Assembly: GCF_050947875.1 (NCBI RefSeq)
Contig: NC_134569.1
Location: forward strand, 21,737,631 to 21,801,630
From: Dermacentor variabilis
Lineage: Eukaryota > Arthropoda > Arachnida > Ixodida > Ixodidae
DNA length: 64,000 nt
Direction of reading: 5' to 3'
This document shows, piece by piece, positions 62,595-64,000 of this stretch. A model generated the notes under the pieces. It saw only the letters and a program-made list of their open reading frames with translations. It had not been told where the DNA came from and did not search any database. Both the position numbers and the translations under genes were made by a program. Each line of letters starts with the position of its first letter. The first letter of the stretch is position 1.

Positions 62595-62750
62595 CCCATA
62601 TTCCTCGTTCTCGATGAGAAGCAGTCCTTCCCTTCATCAACGTCCTCAGCGTGGGTAAGTTGGACGACGGCATGGGCCAGCTACCTACGAATTCATGCCG
62701 GACTCTTGACAACGGATCACGAGCGATGGGATTGAGCGCCCAATCCTGAC

Positions 62751-64000
62751 AATAGCGACGGCTCGTACACGTCAGCGAGGCGCTCACGGCACATCTGCAC
62801 TCTCACGCGTTTCTCAATGACTATTATTATGCGCGTGTATCCAGCCTTCGTGTGAATATACGAGAGATGGGCGGCGGGATTAAATCCACGCGTTGTCTTC
62901 CTTATAGAGGCACACCGGCCGCAACGGTAACGTTTCGTCGCATCTACTGAAATTAACTTTCTGGATGCTTGAGTGTTCACAACGAGCGGCGATTTTCGGT
63001 TTACGCTGATGTGAGAACTTCTCTATGTTTCTCGTTCTTTTTTCGTTTTATTACTAACAAATGGTTTCTCGTGTTTGTTAAACGGTCAAAGCGGCACAGC
63101 ATAGATGCTACTCATACAGCCGCATTTGAGGCATGCCGAACTCGCACAAACACAAAAAGGTGAACGTACCCAAAGGGAATAGAGAAAAAGTGCAAAATAA
63201 AACGTTATCAACTCGTAATGGTGAATGCATTGCCGCGCACATGCTACGAAGGGGATATCTTATTTCTGTATCAGAAGCAGTGTATGGAGTCCTTCTTCTT
63301 GGTCTCTGCCTTCAAGAAAGAAAGACAAAAGCAGCCGCAGTCGACAGCGACCACAGGCCACCTTTGCTTTGCGGCGACGTTCGATAGTGTGTTTAACAAG
63401 GAATTACAGCAGCCAAGCGCGCTTGTGCTGCGCTTCCCGCCTCAGCGGCCACGAGGAACGGCTCCAGCGAGCGAACAATCGTCGGAGGTGCTGTGTGCAA
63501 CCGTCCGTGGTTCGCGTGTGTGGGCAAACCAACCTCAGCAGCGAGAGTAGCGGAGCGCGAGGTCATTAATTTAAGGGCATCGCCTTTTGGGGTACTGAGG
63601 TCAGGTGGAAAGCTTTCTGCGAAGCTGGAAATCTCTAGCAACGTAAAGGAAATGGTGTTGGCACATTCAGCGACGGACAAGAAGGCCCCGTCCGAACTCG
63701 GCAACTAAGAAACTGTACTCAGCGAGAAAAATAAAAAGAAGTAAAGAAAGCAAAAACGACAAAAAGGAAGAAAAAAAAGCCAGAAAAAGCAGATACACGG
63801 CTCTTCCTTCTGCATATGTGGCAAACGAGGCACCGCCCAAGGTGCCATGTTTCGTGTGCTGTTGCCACTGCGGTTCGGCAACAGCATCGAGATCGTATAC
63901 CGACGCGTCGAGCGCGAGTAGGCTCGCTTTGCGACAACCGACTATGTCGCAGTCACCACAGCAGCAGCTGGCCCTCAAGCGCGGACTCGCACAAAGGTCA
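62751..64000. other. Non-genic stretch, 3' edge
   Basis: No gene is supportable. Frames at 63,218-63,569 overlap on several registers without a domain. Purine-rich sequence lies at 63,720-63,790. Confidence 0.45.

Larger units (their letters stand above)
61291..62750 (+). mobile_element. Possible solo LTR or 3' region hosting a MITE
   Basis: Surrounding the MITE at 61.9 kb is a GC-rich segment with a TTTAAAA (61,806-61,812), a 31-bp tandem repeat, and AATAAA at 62,589-62,594 on the same strand, followed by AATCCTGACA about 62,743-62,752. That order (TATA-like, repeats, polyadenylation hexamer, CA-ended sequence) resembles a gypsy LTR in tick DNA. No second LTR, TG start or flanking duplication was established. 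The limits are estimates. Confidence 0.25.

Overview
The window is eukaryotic nuclear DNA, almost certainly from a hard tick (Ixodidae). The main reason is several copies of a tRNA-derived SINE of the kind described in ixodid ticks (Ruka-like), with its box A/box B promoter remnant and fixed 3' body. Degenerate LINEs of the I superfamily, terminal-inverted-repeat MITEs, long microsatellites and no dense coding support this. I see no operons, ribosome binding sites, CRISPR arrays or bacterial genes. The species cannot be named from the sequence alone.

No confidently recognisable host protein-coding gene is present. Most open frames are 60-190 codons, lie in GC-rich or simple-sequence DNA and resemble no family I know. 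The window reads as intergenic or long-intron DNA colonised by transposable elements. Two minus-strand frames have real promise as small secreted proteins (12,323-12,508 and 52,438-52,752): each starts with a textbook signal peptide 36-44 bases downstream of a perfect arthropod initiator (TCAGTT).

Layout. 1-11 kb: mostly featureless, with a fold-back-like block (2.7-3.3 kb), a MITE end (7.5 kb) and a TATA/Inr promoter candidate (9.3 kb). 11-14 kb: SINE copies and the first secreted-peptide frame. 16.5-20 kb: GC-rich DNA. 20.9 kb: a perfect 18-bp hairpin. 21.5 kb: (ATT)23. 22.2-24.5 kb: two LINE 3' fragments. 30.4-30.9 kb: a dispersed tick repeat. 35.1 kb: a complete 269-bp TA-flanked MITE. 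38.2-40.1 kb: one intact SINE with target duplication and one SINE split by a 189-bp fold-back insertion. 40.4-40.95 kb: an unrecognised decayed frame. 41.6-45.3 kb: a nearly complete but dead LINE on the minus strand (endonuclease, RT with YADD, RNase H, CCHC, 3' tail), itself invaded by another LINE tail. 45.3-46.0 kb: a minisatellite and a probable gypsy integrase remnant. 46.6 kb: (GA)35 beside a TATA box. 50.3 kb: a third LINE tail. 54.4-54.9 kb: (AAT)n and a 220-bp CA array. 61.8-62.6 kb: a 635-bp MITE with TTA target duplication that splits a 31-bp tandem repeat.

No new multi-gene system was found. The most instructive structures are nested insertions with readable pre-insertion sites, a conserved LINE-tail hairpin at three loci, and the two signal-peptide microprotein candidates.
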